Assembly (NCBI RefSeq): GCF_900187365.1
Contig: NZ_FYDG01000003.1
Coordinates: 1-64,000 of the forward strand
DNA from: Rhodoblastus acidophilus
GTDB lineage: Bacteria > Pseudomonadota > Alphaproteobacteria > Rhizobiales > Beijerinckiaceae
Length of the DNA: 64,000 nt
Reading direction: 5' to 3'
Shown here: in pieces, positions 16,958 through 27,611 of the stretch
Numbering within the stretch: position 1 is the first letter of the stretch
How the letters are laid out: every line of letters starts with the position of its first letter
Made by a program: the position numbers and the translations under genes
Notes under the pieces: model-generated
Databases searched by the model: none
Told to the model about the DNA's origin: nothing
What the model saw: only the letters and a program-made list of their open reading frames with translations

Positions 16958-17033
16958 TGGTGGGCCGGGCAGGACTCGAACCTGCAACCAGACCGTTATG
17001 AGCGGCCGGCTCTAACCATTGAGCTACCGGCCC
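16958..17033 (-). tRNA. tRNA-Ile(CAT), lysidine type
   Basis: The minus strand folds into a full 76-nt cloverleaf: acceptor GGGCCGG with CCGGCCC, D arm GCTC/GAGC, anticodon stem GGCCG/CGGTC around loop CTCATAA, T arm GCAGG-TTCGAGT-CCTGC, discriminator A and encoded CCA. The CAT anticodon could mean Met, but the loop CTCATAA and the overall sequence match the tRNA-Ile2 that TilS modifies to read AUA; initiator and elongator Met tRNAs look different. Confidence 0.9.
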
Positions 17034-17094
17034 CACCGCGCCGACGGCGCGCCGGCGGCGTTCGCACCCGGAGGCGCAAAATAGGATGCGCCTT

Positions 17095-17523
17095 TTAGAC
17101 CGAAATCGGAGGCGCTGGCAATATCGCCCCCGATTCCCGCGGGATCGGACGCGGGCGGCCGGCGTCGTCGATGGCGACGAAGGTGAAGGTCGCATCCGTC
17201 ACCTTCTCCAGCTTGTTGGTGATGAAGCGATTGACCCAGGCCTCGATGTGAATCTTCATCGATGTCCGGCCAATCGACTCGACTGCCGTATAGACGTTGA
17301 GCACGTCGCCGACCTTCACCGGGCGGATGAAGGTCATCGTATCGACCTTGATCGTCACCACCCGGCCGCCGGCGCGGTCGACGCCGCAAATGCCGCCCGC
17401 CGCATCCATCTGAGACAGCACCCAGCCGCCGAAAATATCGCCGTTGGCGTTGGTGTCCGCCGGCATCGCAATGATTTTTACCGTCAAATCGCCGTGGGGC
17501 GCATCCTGTGTCGTCGATTCCAT
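17095..17523 (-). CDS. Acyl-CoA thioesterase, YciA-type hotdog protein
   Basis: A 142-residue single hotdog domain. The N-terminal pattern (KIIAMPADTNANGDIFGGWVLSQMD) with the catalytic Asp and the following helix is diagnostic of YciA/BACH-type acyl-CoA thioesterases; MTFIRPVKVGDVLNVY is the next strand pair. These enzymes hydrolyse acyl-CoA to free acid and CoA in the cytoplasm, often with broad specificity. It is divergent from the DUF6632 gene by 65 bp. Confidence 0.9.
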   Translation of the reverse strand: MESTTQDAPHGDLTVKIIAMPADTNANGDIFGGWVLSQMDAAGGICGVDRAGGRVVTIKVDTMTFIRPVKVGDVLNVYTAVESIGRTSMKIHIEAWVNRFITNKLEKVTDATFTFVAIDDAGRPRPIPRESGAILPAPPISV

Positions 17524-17588
17524 CGTCTCCTCCTGGGATCAGCTTAGCAGATCGACCGGAGAAGACGACGGCCATAGGGAAGGATAGG

Positions 17589-17984
17589 ATGGATCCCATG
17601 ACCGAAGCAGTACAGCTTTTATTTCTGCGGCTGGCCTTGGCGGCGTGCGGTTTGTTCGCGCTTACGCTTTGGCCGCTCTCCCATTGGTGGCCTGCGGGTT
17701 TCTTGTGGCACGAAACGGGCGCGCGCTCGTATTATTTCGAAATGATCTGCGCCGTTTATTTCGTGCTCGGGATTTTTCTGCTGATCGCGGCGCGCAATCC
17801 GCTGCAACATCGCAGTCTGATCTGGTTCGCGATCTGGTCCAGCGCCGCCCACGGGGCCGTGATGGCGGTGCAATCGTTCGATCATCCGCCGCACAATCTG
17901 GCGCATTTGCTGGGCGACGTCCCGCTGTTGCTCGGCGGGGCCGCCTTGCTCGCGTGGCTGATGCCGCGCAAGTTTGACCGCTGA
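17589..17984 (+). CDS. DUF6632 small membrane protein
   Basis: A 131-residue protein with four hydrophobic segments. The pattern PLSHWWPAGFLWH, YYFEMICAVYFVLGIFLLIAARNP, SLIWFAIWSSAAHGAVMAVQ and HLLGDVPLLLG fits the DUF6632 family as I know it. ATG 17589 has AGGATAGG just upstream and is preferred; a further ATG at 17598 is also possible, and extension to 17508 would run into the divergent gene. Function unknown. Confidence 0.7.
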   Translation: MDPMTEAVQLLFLRLALAACGLFALTLWPLSHWWPAGFLWHETGARSYYFEMICAVYFVLGIFLLIAARNPLQHRSLIWFAIWSSAAHGAVMAVQSFDHPPHNLAHLLGDVPLLLGGAALLAWLMPRKFDR

Positions 17985-18025
17985 TCCAGTCTAGTCGTCG
18001 ACTGGATCAGCCAAAGCCAATCGCG

Positions 18026-19998
<1,973 letters not shown>

Positions 19999-20111
19999 CG
20001 AACGATATAGGTAACAGGCTTGCCGGGGCCGTGCAAGCTGAGCGGCGCCGGAACATGACGACGGTCAAGGCGTTTCTTGCGGGTTGCACCCCAATCAGCA
20101 GGCGAGGCGGC

Positions 20112-20564
20112 ATGGCCGGGAACAAGATGCGCGTGATCGAGGACGGTCCCAGCGACCTCAACGAGATCAACCCGGAAAAGGTTGGCTATGTCATTGTCAA
20201 GGCGCGCGAATTGCTCGCCGAGGACGAGGGCGCGTCCGCCGACGCCTCCAACGCGTCCGACGATGGCGAGCGCGCCATTCTCACCGACAGCGCCGACGCC
20301 CCGGTGCGCGCCGAACTGACGCAATATCTCGCCGCGCTGGACGAGGAGGAATCGGCGGCGCTGGTGGCGCTGCTGTGGATCGGGCGCGGCGATTTCGAGC
20401 GCGAGGAATGGGCGAACGCCCTGGCGCAGGCGCGCGAGCGGCGCGAGAGCCCCACGGCGACCTATCTGCTCGGCGAACCCTTGCTGCCGGATTATCTGGA
20501 GGAGGCGCTGGCCGCGTTTGGCTATGCGCATGAGGACGTGACCCCCGACGAGGAGCGCGAATAG
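20112..20564 (+). CDS. DUF3775 domain protein
   Basis: A 150-residue acidic soluble protein. The region INPEKVGYVIVKARELLAEDEG near the start and LVALLWIGRGDFEREEWANAL plus ATYLLGEPLLPDYLEEALAAFG near the end are the DUF3775 pattern common in alphaproteobacteria. ATG 20112 with GGCGAGGCGG upstream is preferred; an ATG at 20055 would lie closer to the riboswitch promoter. It is divergent from thiC. Function unknown. Confidence 0.8.
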   Translation: MAGNKMRVIEDGPSDLNEINPEKVGYVIVKARELLAEDEGASADASNASDDGERAILTDSADAPVRAELTQYLAALDEEESAALVALLWIGRGDFEREEWANALAQARERRESPTATYLLGEPLLPDYLEEALAAFGYAHEDVTPDEERE

Positions 20565-20582
20565 CCCAATCTCTTTTGGGCT
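20563..20582 (+). terminator. Hairpin terminator after the DUF3775 gene
   Basis: AGCCCAA (20563-20569) and TTGGGCT (20576-20582) form a 7-bp stem with a 6-nt loop; the left arm includes the end of the TAG stop. The following bases (GTTGCGTT) make only a broken T run, so termination may be moderate. Confidence 0.5.
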
Positions 20583-20650
20583 GTTGCGTTCCTGCGCTTG
20601 TCCGCGCTTGACGCGCGTGCGAAAAGTCAGGCCTCAGGCAAGGCTTGGCT

Positions 20651-21034
20651 ATGAATCAAAAAATTGCTGCTTCTCTGGCGCTTTGCGCGCTGCTCGGCGC
20701 TTGCGCCAGCGTTCCCCCCACCGAACCGCATCGCGTCAGCGCGCTCGCCGACGAAAAGGTCAGCGCGGCCAAATTCGGCCGCGACGATTCGGTCTGCAAG
20801 GCCAAGGCGAAATCGGTGACCGACGCCGAGGCCGCCGCCGGGCAGGGCGATTTGCAACGCCATTTCGACCAGCTCTATGGCGACTGCATGTTGAACAAGG
20901 GCTACGACGTGGAGGAGGTTCGCCGCCGCCACGTCTTCTACGGGGCCTATTACGGACCGGGTTACGATCCGTTCTGGGGGCCGCCCGGCATGTATTATGG
21001 CGTCGGCTGGGGATTCCACCGCCACTATTGGTGA
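20651..21034 (+). CDS. Putative small lipoprotein
   Basis: A 127-residue exported protein. The N-terminus MNQKIAASLALCALLGACAS contains a lipobox (L-G-A-C), so Cys20 is the likely lipidated residue. The mature part has paired cysteines (SVCKAKAK, YGDCMLNKGY) and ends in a Gly/Tyr/Pro/Trp-rich tail (YYGPGYDPFWGPPGMYYG). ATG 20651 follows AAGG; a TTG 6 nt earlier is unlikely. It converges with the DUF992 gene. Function unknown. Confidence 0.75.
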   Translation: MNQKIAASLALCALLGACASVPPTEPHRVSALADEKVSAAKFGRDDSVCKAKAKSVTDAEAAAGQGDLQRHFDQLYGDCMLNKGYDVEEVRRRHVFYGAYYGPGYDPFWGPPGMYYGVGWGFHRHYW

Positions 21035-21044
21035 AACGCCGGGA

Positions 21045-21551
21045 TCAATCGTCCCAGCGGTCCCAGAACCGGCGCGGACGCGATTCGGGCGCGGGTTTCA
21101 GCGTCACCCGCGCCACGCCGGCCGCGACATTGGCGCCGACATGGCCTTCCGCCGACAGCGGTTGCAGCGTGAACACGCGGTTGGTGTCGCCAACCAGCAG
21201 ATTGACGCCGCCGCCGCCGCCGAACGCGACCTGCGCGCCGAGGCCCGAATAGGAGCCGGCCAGCGCGCCGTGCGGCGCGGCCTGCGCCGGTCCGAGCACC
21301 GCCCAGGCGAGCTTGCCGCGCGCGATCGCGCCGATGGTCAGGCCGTAGGCGTCGAGATGGCCCTTGTAATAATCGACGGGGCCGCCGTCGGCCGGCGCGA
21401 ACACGCAGCGAATGTCCTGCCGCTGCATCACGATCATGGCGATGGCGGCGGAGGTGTCGCAGGTCAGGGCGCCGACCTGAACGCCCTGAGCGGCGGCGGG
21501 CAGGGCGGCGCAGGCGGCGGCGAAAGCAACGGCGAGACGAAAGGTTTTCAT
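21045..21551 (-). CDS. DUF992 exported protein
   Basis: A 168-residue protein with a signal peptide (cut after AAAQ near residue 22). GVQVGALTCDTSAA, IRCVFAPADG and YYKGHLDAYGLTIG are the family signature of DUF992, a periplasmic glycine-rich beta protein of alphaproteobacteria with unknown role. The two cysteines (LTC, RCVF) could pair. It lies 68 bp upstream of the end of the sulfate operon, same strand as cysN. Confidence 0.85.
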   Translation of the reverse strand: MKTFRLAVAFAAACAALPAAAQGVQVGALTCDTSAAIAMIVMQRQDIRCVFAPADGGPVDYYKGHLDAYGLTIGAIARGKLAWAVLGPAQAAPHGALAGSYSGLGAQVAFGGGGGVNLLVGDTNRVFTLQPLSAEGHVGANVAAGVARVTLKPAPESRPRRFWDRWDD

Positions 21552-21619
21552 GGATGCGCTCCAGTAACGAAACGCAGCCTAGCCGATCACGACGCGCCTG
21601 AAAACGGGCTTTTTCCGGG

Positions 21620-23215
21620 CTAAATCCCGGCGCCGTCCGGCGTGATCTCGTCGTCGGATTTTCTTTTGGCGAGCGCCGCGCGGAAGTCGCCATACCAGCC
21701 GCGCACCAGCGGTCGGAAAGCGGCGTCGGCCAGCCCGAGCGCGACCGCCGTGGAGGTCGGCGCGCCGAACAGCTTGGCGCCGAGGCCGATCAGGACGCCG
21801 CCGCCCAGCGCAGGCAGCAGCTTTTCGCCGAGATTCTGGACCAGCCGACCCCAATCGACGCCGCTCTCCTGCGCGCCGCTTTCGTCCCTGGCGAGCGTCT
21901 CCGGCGCGGCCCGGCCCGGCGCGATCATGCCAAAAGCCACGGTCTCGTTGGTGATGCGGTCGATCAGGATGAAGCCGCCGAGATCGCGGTTGTCGCGATA
22001 GAGGCTGATCGGGAAGGGGCGGTCGAAGCGCAATTTCGCTTCGGCGATTTCGTTGAGGGCGAGCGGTTTGCCCGGCGCCGGCTCGAACGTGTGGATGTCG
22101 ATCAGCGCCCGCACCTTGTCGATGCTGGCGTTGGCCGTGCGCGCGCCGAGCTTGACGATATAGGACGCGCCGGGATGCATGTCGGTCTCGGCGGTCCACA
22201 GCAGGCGCGCCTCGACCGTCGAAGCCACCTCCGGCTGCTTTTCGACGCTGGACAGGATGTCGCCGCGCGAGACGTCGATTTCGTCGGCGAGCGTGAGCGT
22301 CACCGACTGGCCCGCCACCGCGACCGGCAGATCGCCGTCCTGGGTGACGATGCGCGCCACCGTGCTGGCGCGGCCCGAAGGCAGGGCGACGATGGCGTCG
22401 CCGGGCTTGACCGACCCGCTCGCCACCCAGCCGGAAAAGCCGCGGAAGTCGAGGTTGGGGCGGTTGACCCATTGCACCGGGAAGCGGAACGGCGCCTCGG
22501 CCAGATCGCCGGCGCCGGCCTCCACGCTTTCCAGCCAGGGCAGCAGCGGCTCGCCCTGGAACCACGGCGTGCGCTCGGACAGGCTGGCGATATTGTCGCC
22601 GTTGAGCGCGGAAATCGGCAGCGGCGTGATCGAGCGGAAGCCGAGGTTTTTCGCCATGTCGCGATAGGCCGCGACGATTTCGTTGAAGCGGTCCTCGCTG
22701 TAATCGACCAGATCCATCTTGTTGATGGCCAGCGCCACGTCGCGCACGCCGATCATCGACACGATGAACGAGTGGCGGCGCGTCTGCGGCAGGATGCCTT
22801 TGCGCGCGTCGATCAGGATGATGGCGAGATCGGCGGTCGAGGCGCCCGTCGCCATGTTGCGGGTGTATTGCTCGTGCCCGGGCGTGTCGGCGACGATGAA
22901 GGCGCGCTTGTCGGTCTTGAAATAGCGATAGGCGACGTCGATGGTGATGCCCTGCTCGCGCTCGGCGGCGAGGCCGTCCACCAGCAGCGCGAAATCGAGC
23001 GCGCCGCCCTGCGTGCCGAACTTTTTCGAGTCGCGGTCGAGCGCGGCGAGCTGGTCCTCGGCGATCATCTGGGAGTCGTACAACATGCGGCCGATCAGCG
23101 TGGACTTGCCGTCGTCGACGGAGCCGCAGGTGATGAAGCGCAGCAGGACTTTTTCCTGGGCGGCGGGCGCGGTTTCGGGGGCCAGCGCTTCGGCCTCGGT
23201 GACGTGCGCGTTCAT
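21620..23215 (-). CDS. cysN: Sulfate adenylyltransferase subunit 1 (CysN) with unusual C-terminal extension
   Basis: The GTPase subunit of ATP sulfurylase. The P-loop is GSVDDGKST (31-39), followed by DTPGHEQYTRNM, NKMDLVDYS and two beta-barrel domains. A standard CysN ends near residue 435 (ITNETVAFGMI). Here ~96 residues follow, containing a Gly-rich hydrophobic stretch (LLPALGGGVLIGLGAKLFG) and a basic-acidic tail. This is not an APS kinase domain, as no second P-loop is present, so it is not CysNC. ATG 23215 lies right after the cysD stop. The last gene of the sulfate operon. Confidence 0.95.
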   Translation of the reverse strand: MNAHVTEAEALAPETAPAAQEKVLLRFITCGSVDDGKSTLIGRMLYDSQMIAEDQLAALDRDSKKFGTQGGALDFALLVDGLAAEREQGITIDVAYRYFKTDKRAFIVADTPGHEQYTRNMATGASTADLAIILIDARKGILPQTRRHSFIVSMIGVRDVALAINKMDLVDYSEDRFNEIVAAYRDMAKNLGFRSITPLPISALNGDNIASLSERTPWFQGEPLLPWLESVEAGAGDLAEAPFRFPVQWVNRPNLDFRGFSGWVASGSVKPGDAIVALPSGRASTVARIVTQDGDLPVAVAGQSVTLTLADEIDVSRGDILSSVEKQPEVASTVEARLLWTAETDMHPGASYIVKLGARTANASIDKVRALIDIHTFEPAPGKPLALNEIAEAKLRFDRPFPISLYRDNRDLGGFILIDRITNETVAFGMIAPGRAAPETLARDESGAQESGVDWGRLVQNLGEKLLPALGGGVLIGLGAKLFGAPTSTAVALGLADAAFRPLVRGWYGDFRAALAKRKSDDEITPDGAGI

Positions 23216-23216
23216 G

Positions 23217-24122
23217 TCAGAAATAGCCTTCCTGCTTCTTCTGCTCCATGGAGGCGGAGCCGTCGTGGTCGATGATGCGGCCCTCGCGTTCGCTGGTTTT
23301 CGAGGCGCGCATTTCCGCGATGATTTCGGGCAGGGTGGACGCCGTGCTTTCAACCGCACCGGTGAGCGGATAGCAGCCGAGCGTGCGGAAGCGGACGCTC
23401 AATTCCTCAACCTGCTCGCCGGGACGCAGCTTCATGCGCTCGTCGTCGCGCATGATCAGCGCGCCATCGCGGCGCACCACCGGGCGTTTCTTGGCGAAGT
23501 AAAGCGGGACGACCGGAATGTCTTCCTTGGCGATATAGTCCCAGATGTCGCTCTCGGTCCAATTGGACAGCGGGAAGACGCGGAACGATTCGCCGGGGCG
23601 CTTGCGCGTGTTGTAGAGCCGCCACGGCTCCGGGCGCTGGTTCTTCGGGTCCCAGCGATGCTCGGGCGAGCGCAGCGAAAACACGCGCTCCTTGGCGCGG
23701 GACTTCTCCTCGTCGCGCCGCGCGCCGCCGAAGGCCGCGTCGAACTTGTATTTGTCGAGCGCTTGTTTCAGGCCCTGCGTCTTCATCACGTCGGTGTGCA
23801 GGCGCGATCCCGAATCGAACGGATTGACGCCAGCCTTGACGCCTTCCTCATTGATATGAACCAGCAGCTCCAGCCCCAGCTCCTTGACGCGCTTGTCGCG
23901 GAATTCGATCATCTCGCGGAACTTCCAGGTCGTATCGACATGGAGCAGCGGGAACGGCGGCTTGGACGGATAAAACGCCTTCATGGCGAGGTGCAGCAGC
24001 ACCGCCGAATCCTTGCCGATGGAATAGAGAAACACCGGCTTCTCGCACTCGGCCGCGACCTCGCGGAAAATGTGAATCGATTCCGCTTCGAGCTTTTGCA
24101 GATGGGTGAGCGGCGCGTTCAT
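23217..24122 (-). CDS. cysD: Sulfate adenylyltransferase subunit 2 (CysD)
   Basis: A 301-residue PAPS-reductase-fold protein that, with CysN, makes APS from sulfate and ATP. The PP-loop [14 protein letters not shown], then [23 protein letters not shown] and [15 protein letters not shown] are typical, and the end [17 protein letters not shown] is the conserved CysD C-terminus. ATG 24122 overlaps the cysH stop by 4 nt. The upstream open frame is inside cysH. Confidence 0.97.
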   Translation of the reverse strand: MNAPLTHLQKLEAESIHIFREVAAECEKPVFLYSIGKDSAVLLHLAMKAFYPSKPPFPLLHVDTTWKFREMIEFRDKRVKELGLELLVHINEEGVKAGVNPFDSGSRLHTDVMKTQGLKQALDKYKFDAAFGGARRDEEKSRAKERVFSLRSPEHRWDPKNQRPEPWRLYNTRKRPGESFRVFPLSNWTESDIWDYIAKEDIPVVPLYFAKKRPVVRRDGALIMRDDERMKLRPGEQVEELSVRFRTLGCYPLTGAVESTASTLPEIIAEMRASKTSEREGRIIDHDGSASMEQKKQEGYF

Positions 24123-24865
24123 TGCGCGGCCTCCTTTTCGCGCGTCACGCGGCCCTCGGCGGACACGTGCAGGCCGCATTCCTTCTTGTCCTCGCTCTCC
24201 CACCACCAGCGGCCCGCGCGTTCGGGCTCGCCCGGCTGGATCGCGCGGGTGCAGGGCGCGCAGCCGATGGAGACAAAACCCTTTTCGTGCAGCGCGTTGA
24301 CCGGGACGTTATTGGCTGTGGTGTAAGTCACCACGTCGTCGCGCGAAAAATCGAGCAGCGGGTTGGCCTTGATCAGATTGCGTTCGGCGTCCCATTCGAC
24401 GAAGCGCAGATGCGAGCGATGCGCGTTCTGGTCGCCGCGCAGGCCGGTGACCCAGATTTTCGCGCCGCTGAGGGCGCGCGAAAGCGGCTCTACCTTGCGG
24501 GTTTCGCAGCAGGCCTTGCGCATGGCGAGGCCGTAATAAAAACCGTTGATGCCCTGATCGGCGATCAGGGATTCCAGCGCGTCGGCCTTGGGGTAATAGG
24601 CCTTGATGCGCAGCGCGTATTTTTCTTCGGTGCGCTGCCAGACGTCATAGGTTTCCGGGAAAAGACGGCCGGTGTCGAGCGTCACCACGTCGAAATCGAC
24701 CTTGGATTCGGCGATGGCGTGGGTCACCGCCTGATCTTCGACGCCGAGGCTGGTGGTGAAGACGATGCGGCCGGACACGGCCTTGCGCAGCAGTTGCAAA
24801 CGATGGGGCAAAGTGGCGGCGGCGAAGGCCGCGTTCAGTTCGTCGATGAGAATATCTTGCGACAT
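24119..24865 (-). CDS. cysH: Phosphoadenylyl/adenylyl-sulfate reductase (CysH)
   Basis: A 248-residue thioredoxin-dependent reductase. The PP-loop-like start is [14 protein letters not shown]. The CC pair in [12 protein letters not shown] together with the later CAPC in [23 protein letters not shown] are the [4Fe-4S] ligands found in the APS-reducing type, and ECGLH carries the catalytic Cys. This fits the absence of an APS kinase gene here: sulfate can go to APS and directly to sulfite. Confidence 0.95.
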   Translation of the reverse strand: MSQDILIDELNAAFAAATLPHRLQLLRKAVSGRIVFTTSLGVEDQAVTHAIAESKVDFDVVTLDTGRLFPETYDVWQRTEEKYALRIKAYYPKADALESLIADQGINGFYYGLAMRKACCETRKVEPLSRALSGAKIWVTGLRGDQNAHRSHLRFVEWDAERNLIKANPLLDFSRDDVVTYTTANNVPVNALHEKGFVSIGCAPCTRAIQPGEPERAGRWWWESEDKKECGLHVSAEGRVTREKEAAQ

Positions 24866-24868
24866 GAA

Positions 24869-25369
24869 TCAGCTCCGCGCGCGACGGTCGAGAATGGAGG
24901 CGGGTCCGGTCGCGCCCCGCGCGTAATCGCGCTGGTACGACAGGGTGACGCGGTTGAGCGCGGCGAGCCATTGCGCGACCGGCTGGCGCGCGGCGTTGGC
25001 GTCGGGGATTTCGACCTCGTCGAAGCCGCAGGCCAAAGCTTGCGGGAACTGGTCGGGAAACAGCGGGCCGGAGGCGCGCAGAACGCCCTTGTAGCCGAGC
25101 CGGCGCAACTGCCGCGCCAGCGAAAAGCCGCGCCCGTCCGTGGCCGAGGGAAAGCGGATCGCGATCAGCGCGAGCCGGTCGAGATAGGGCGCGAAGTCTT
25201 CGGCGTCGAGGTCGTTGGGCGCCAGCACGGCCGCTTGCGCCGGCCCGGCGGCGAGCAGGGCGTCGACGGAAGCGAACGCGTCGATCACGTTTTTGCCCGG
25301 CGCGTCGTCGAGCGTTTCGACGGCGATGAACGGATCGGGCTTGGCGCCGTTTCGATCAAGCAACAGCAT
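24869..25369 (-). CDS. DUF934 protein of the sulfate-reduction operon
   Basis: A 166-residue protein of the DUF934 family, which is regularly encoded beside CysI/CysH in proteobacteria. Signature parts are LAPNDLDAEDFAPYLDRLALIAIRFPSATDGRGFS, LRRLGYKGVLRASG and FDEVEIPD. The biochemical role is unknown; association with sulfite reductase is established by gene context only. It starts 14 nt inside the end of cysI and ends 3 nt before cysH. Confidence 0.9.
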   Translation of the reverse strand: MLLLDRNGAKPDPFIAVETLDDAPGKNVIDAFASVDALLAAGPAQAAVLAPNDLDAEDFAPYLDRLALIAIRFPSATDGRGFSLARQLRRLGYKGVLRASGPLFPDQFPQALACGFDEVEIPDANAARQPVAQWLAALNRVTLSYQRDYARGATGPASILDRRARS

Positions 25370-27023
25370 CGGCGATTTCCTTGAAGGCGGCCTTGAACGG
25401 CGTGACGCCGAGGCGGCGATAGGTTTCGATGAACGTCTCGCCCTGGCGGCGCGCGTCGAGGTAAACGCCGATCACCCGGTCGATCGCCTCGGGCACGGCG
25501 GAGGCCGGCAGTCCCGGGCCGAGCAGTTCGCCCAGCGCGTACTGGTCGCCGGGATCGCCGCCAATGGTGATCTGATAGGATTCGCCGCCGCTCTTTTCCA
25601 GGCCGAGAATCCCGATGTTCGCGATATGGTGATGGGCGCAGGCGTTGATGCAGCCGGAAATCTTGATCGACAGTTCGCCGATCTCCTTCTGCTTGTCCGG
25701 ATCGGCGAAATGGCGCGACAGGGTTTGCGCCAGCGGGATCGAGCGGGCGGTCGCCAGCGCGCAATAATCGAGGCCGGGGCAGCAGATGATGTCGGTGATC
25801 AGGTCGACGTTGGGCGTGGCGAGGCCCTGCGCCTTCAGAACCGCGAAAATTTCCGGCACGTCGTCGCGCCGCACATGCGGCAGAACGAGATTCTGCTTGT
25901 AGCTCACGCGCACCTGGTCGAAGGAAAATTGTTCGGCGAGATCGGCGACCGCGCGCATCTGTTCGGCGGTGGCGTCGCCCGGCGCGCCGCCGATGCTCTT
26001 GAGCGAAATCGTCAGCGCCACATAGCCCTTCTTCTTGTGGCGGAACAGGTTGCGCGCGACGAACTGGGCCAGATCCGGGTCGGCGGCCTGCGCCTGTTCG
26101 AGCTTGCGCGAGACCTCGGGCAGATCGGCGAAGTCCGGCGCGTCGAAGGACGCCGTGATGCGCTCGAATTCGCGCAGATCCGGCGCGGGCGCGGCGGCGA
26201 CGACCTTGGAATATTCGGCTTCGACCTGGGCGCGAAACGCCTCCAGCCCGATTTCGTGAACCAGGATTTTGATGCGGGCCTTGAACTTGTTGTCGCGGCG
26301 TCCCTCGAGATTATAGACGCGCAGGATCGCTTCGAGATAGCCGAGCAGTTCGGCGCGGGGCAGGAAGTCGCGGACGAGCTTGCCTTCCATCGGGGTGCGG
26401 CCGAGGCCGCCGCCGACGTAGAGCCGATAGCCGGTCTCGCCCGCCGCGTTGCGGACGATGCGCACGCCGACGTCATGGCCTCTCAGCACGGCGCGGTCCT
26501 GCTGCGTCGCGGTGACGGCGATCTTGAATTTTCTGCCGAGCCAGTCGAATTCGGGATGCAGCGTCGACCATTGCCGGATCCATTCGGCGGTGGGACGCGG
26601 GTCCTCGATCTCGTCGAAGGCGGCGCCGGCGAAGCAATCGGTCGTGGTGTTGCGGATGCAATTGCCGGAGGTTTGAATCGCGTGCATGTCCACATCGGCC
26701 AGCAGGCCGAGAATGGCGGGAATCTCGCGCAGTTTCGGCCAGTTGAACTGGATGTTGGTGCGGGTGGTGAAATGGCCGTAGCCGCGGTCGTATTTTTCCG
26801 CAATCAGCGCCAGTTGCCGCAATTGCCGCGACGACAGCCCTCCGTAAGGAATGGCGACGCGCAGCATATAGGCGTGCAATTGCAGATAGACGCCGTTCTT
26901 CAGGCGCAGCGGGCGGAATTCCTCCTCGGTCAGCGACCCGTCGAGCCGGCGCTCGACCTGGCTGGCGAATTGCGCCACGCGCTCGCGGACGATCTGGCGG
27001 TCTAACTCGTCGTAGGCGTACAT
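25356..27023 (-). CDS. cysI: Assimilatory sulfite reductase hemoprotein (CysI/NirA type)
   Basis: A 555-residue siroheme/[4Fe-4S] enzyme. Two ferredoxin-like and two catalytic domains repeat in order. RGYGHFTTRTNIQFNW is the substrate-side motif, QTSGNCIRNTTTD follows, and the cluster/siroheme ligands are in CCPGLDYCALA and SGCINACAHHHIANIG. The operon context (DUF2849, DUF934, cysHDN) assigns it to sulfite rather than nitrite. ATG 27023 is 8 nt after the DUF2849 stop. Whether it uses ferredoxin or an NADPH flavoprotein is not shown; no cysJ is here. Confidence 0.95.
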   Translation of the reverse strand: MYAYDELDRQIVRERVAQFASQVERRLDGSLTEEEFRPLRLKNGVYLQLHAYMLRVAIPYGGLSSRQLRQLALIAEKYDRGYGHFTTRTNIQFNWPKLREIPAILGLLADVDMHAIQTSGNCIRNTTTDCFAGAAFDEIEDPRPTAEWIRQWSTLHPEFDWLGRKFKIAVTATQQDRAVLRGHDVGVRIVRNAAGETGYRLYVGGGLGRTPMEGKLVRDFLPRAELLGYLEAILRVYNLEGRRDNKFKARIKILVHEIGLEAFRAQVEAEYSKVVAAAPAPDLREFERITASFDAPDFADLPEVSRKLEQAQAADPDLAQFVARNLFRHKKKGYVALTISLKSIGGAPGDATAEQMRAVADLAEQFSFDQVRVSYKQNLVLPHVRRDDVPEIFAVLKAQGLATPNVDLITDIICCPGLDYCALATARSIPLAQTLSRHFADPDKQKEIGELSIKISGCINACAHHHIANIGILGLEKSGGESYQITIGGDPGDQYALGELLGPGLPASAVPEAIDRVIGVYLDARRQGETFIETYRRLGVTPFKAAFKEIADAVA

Positions 27024-27031
27024 GGGCGTCC

Positions 27032-27352
27032 TCAGAGATGAAAATCGGCCTGCTTGCCGAGGTCGAGGCGATGGCTGGGGCCGAGCGTGCGCAGCCTTTC
27101 GCGATAATGGCGGGGAACGGGAACGCCGGCCTCGATTTCGACGTCGACCAGATAGGCGTCCACCACCTTGCACGCCCGGGCTTGCGCCGCGCCGAACTGT
27201 TCCAGCGCCTGCGCGGCCTCGGCGTCGTTGGCCACCCGCGCCGCGCGTACGTCGCGGGTCCAGCCGTGTTCGGCGGCGAAGATCACCTCGCCCTCGACCA
27301 GGTCGTTGGCGACAAGAATGACGGGAAAGGGCGGGCGCTTGACCACGGCCAT
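27032..27352 (-). CDS. DUF2849 protein, first gene of the sulfate operon
   Basis: A 106-residue protein with the DUF2849 pattern: VILVANDLVEGEVIFAA near the start, W and DDA-like acidic middle, VVDAYLVDVE and VPRHYRERLRTLGPS at the end. In alphaproteobacteria it usually precedes the sulfite reductase gene. Function unknown. The promoter for the whole DUF2849-cysI-DUF934-cysH-cysD-cysN unit should lie in 27353-27608, shared divergently with hpnA. Confidence 0.88.
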   Translation of the reverse strand: MAVVKRPPFPVILVANDLVEGEVIFAAEHGWTRDVRAARVANDAEAAQALEQFGAAQARACKVVDAYLVDVEIEAGVPVPRHYRERLRTLGPSHRLDLGKQADFHL

Positions 27353-27611
27353 GGAAACCTCATGCGTTGCTCGGCCTCGAAAGTAAGCGGGGCGGCGTGA
27401 CGTTGCAATGCGCCGAAACAGAATGAAAATGGCGATTTTCCGATGGGGGGAAGAAAAATCATCTCCTTGCTGCGCAGATGGATGGCGAAACAGAGAAACT
27501 TATTCTTCAGTTTGGGCTTGCGCTCGCCGCGCCCGCGCTTTTCCTCGTTTGGCTGCGCCCGCCGCTATGCTAGGAGGGGCGTGATGGCTCCTGCGACCAA
27601 GAGGATCGATG

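Noticed and set aside
16958-17033. Calling the CAT tRNA a methionine tRNA
   Set aside because: The anticodon loop and body match the lysidine-modified tRNA-Ile2; neither initiator (no three G-C pairs typical) nor elongator Met features are present.
21620-23215. Calling the gene cysNC because of its long C-terminus
   Set aside because: The extension has no Walker A or other APS-kinase motif.
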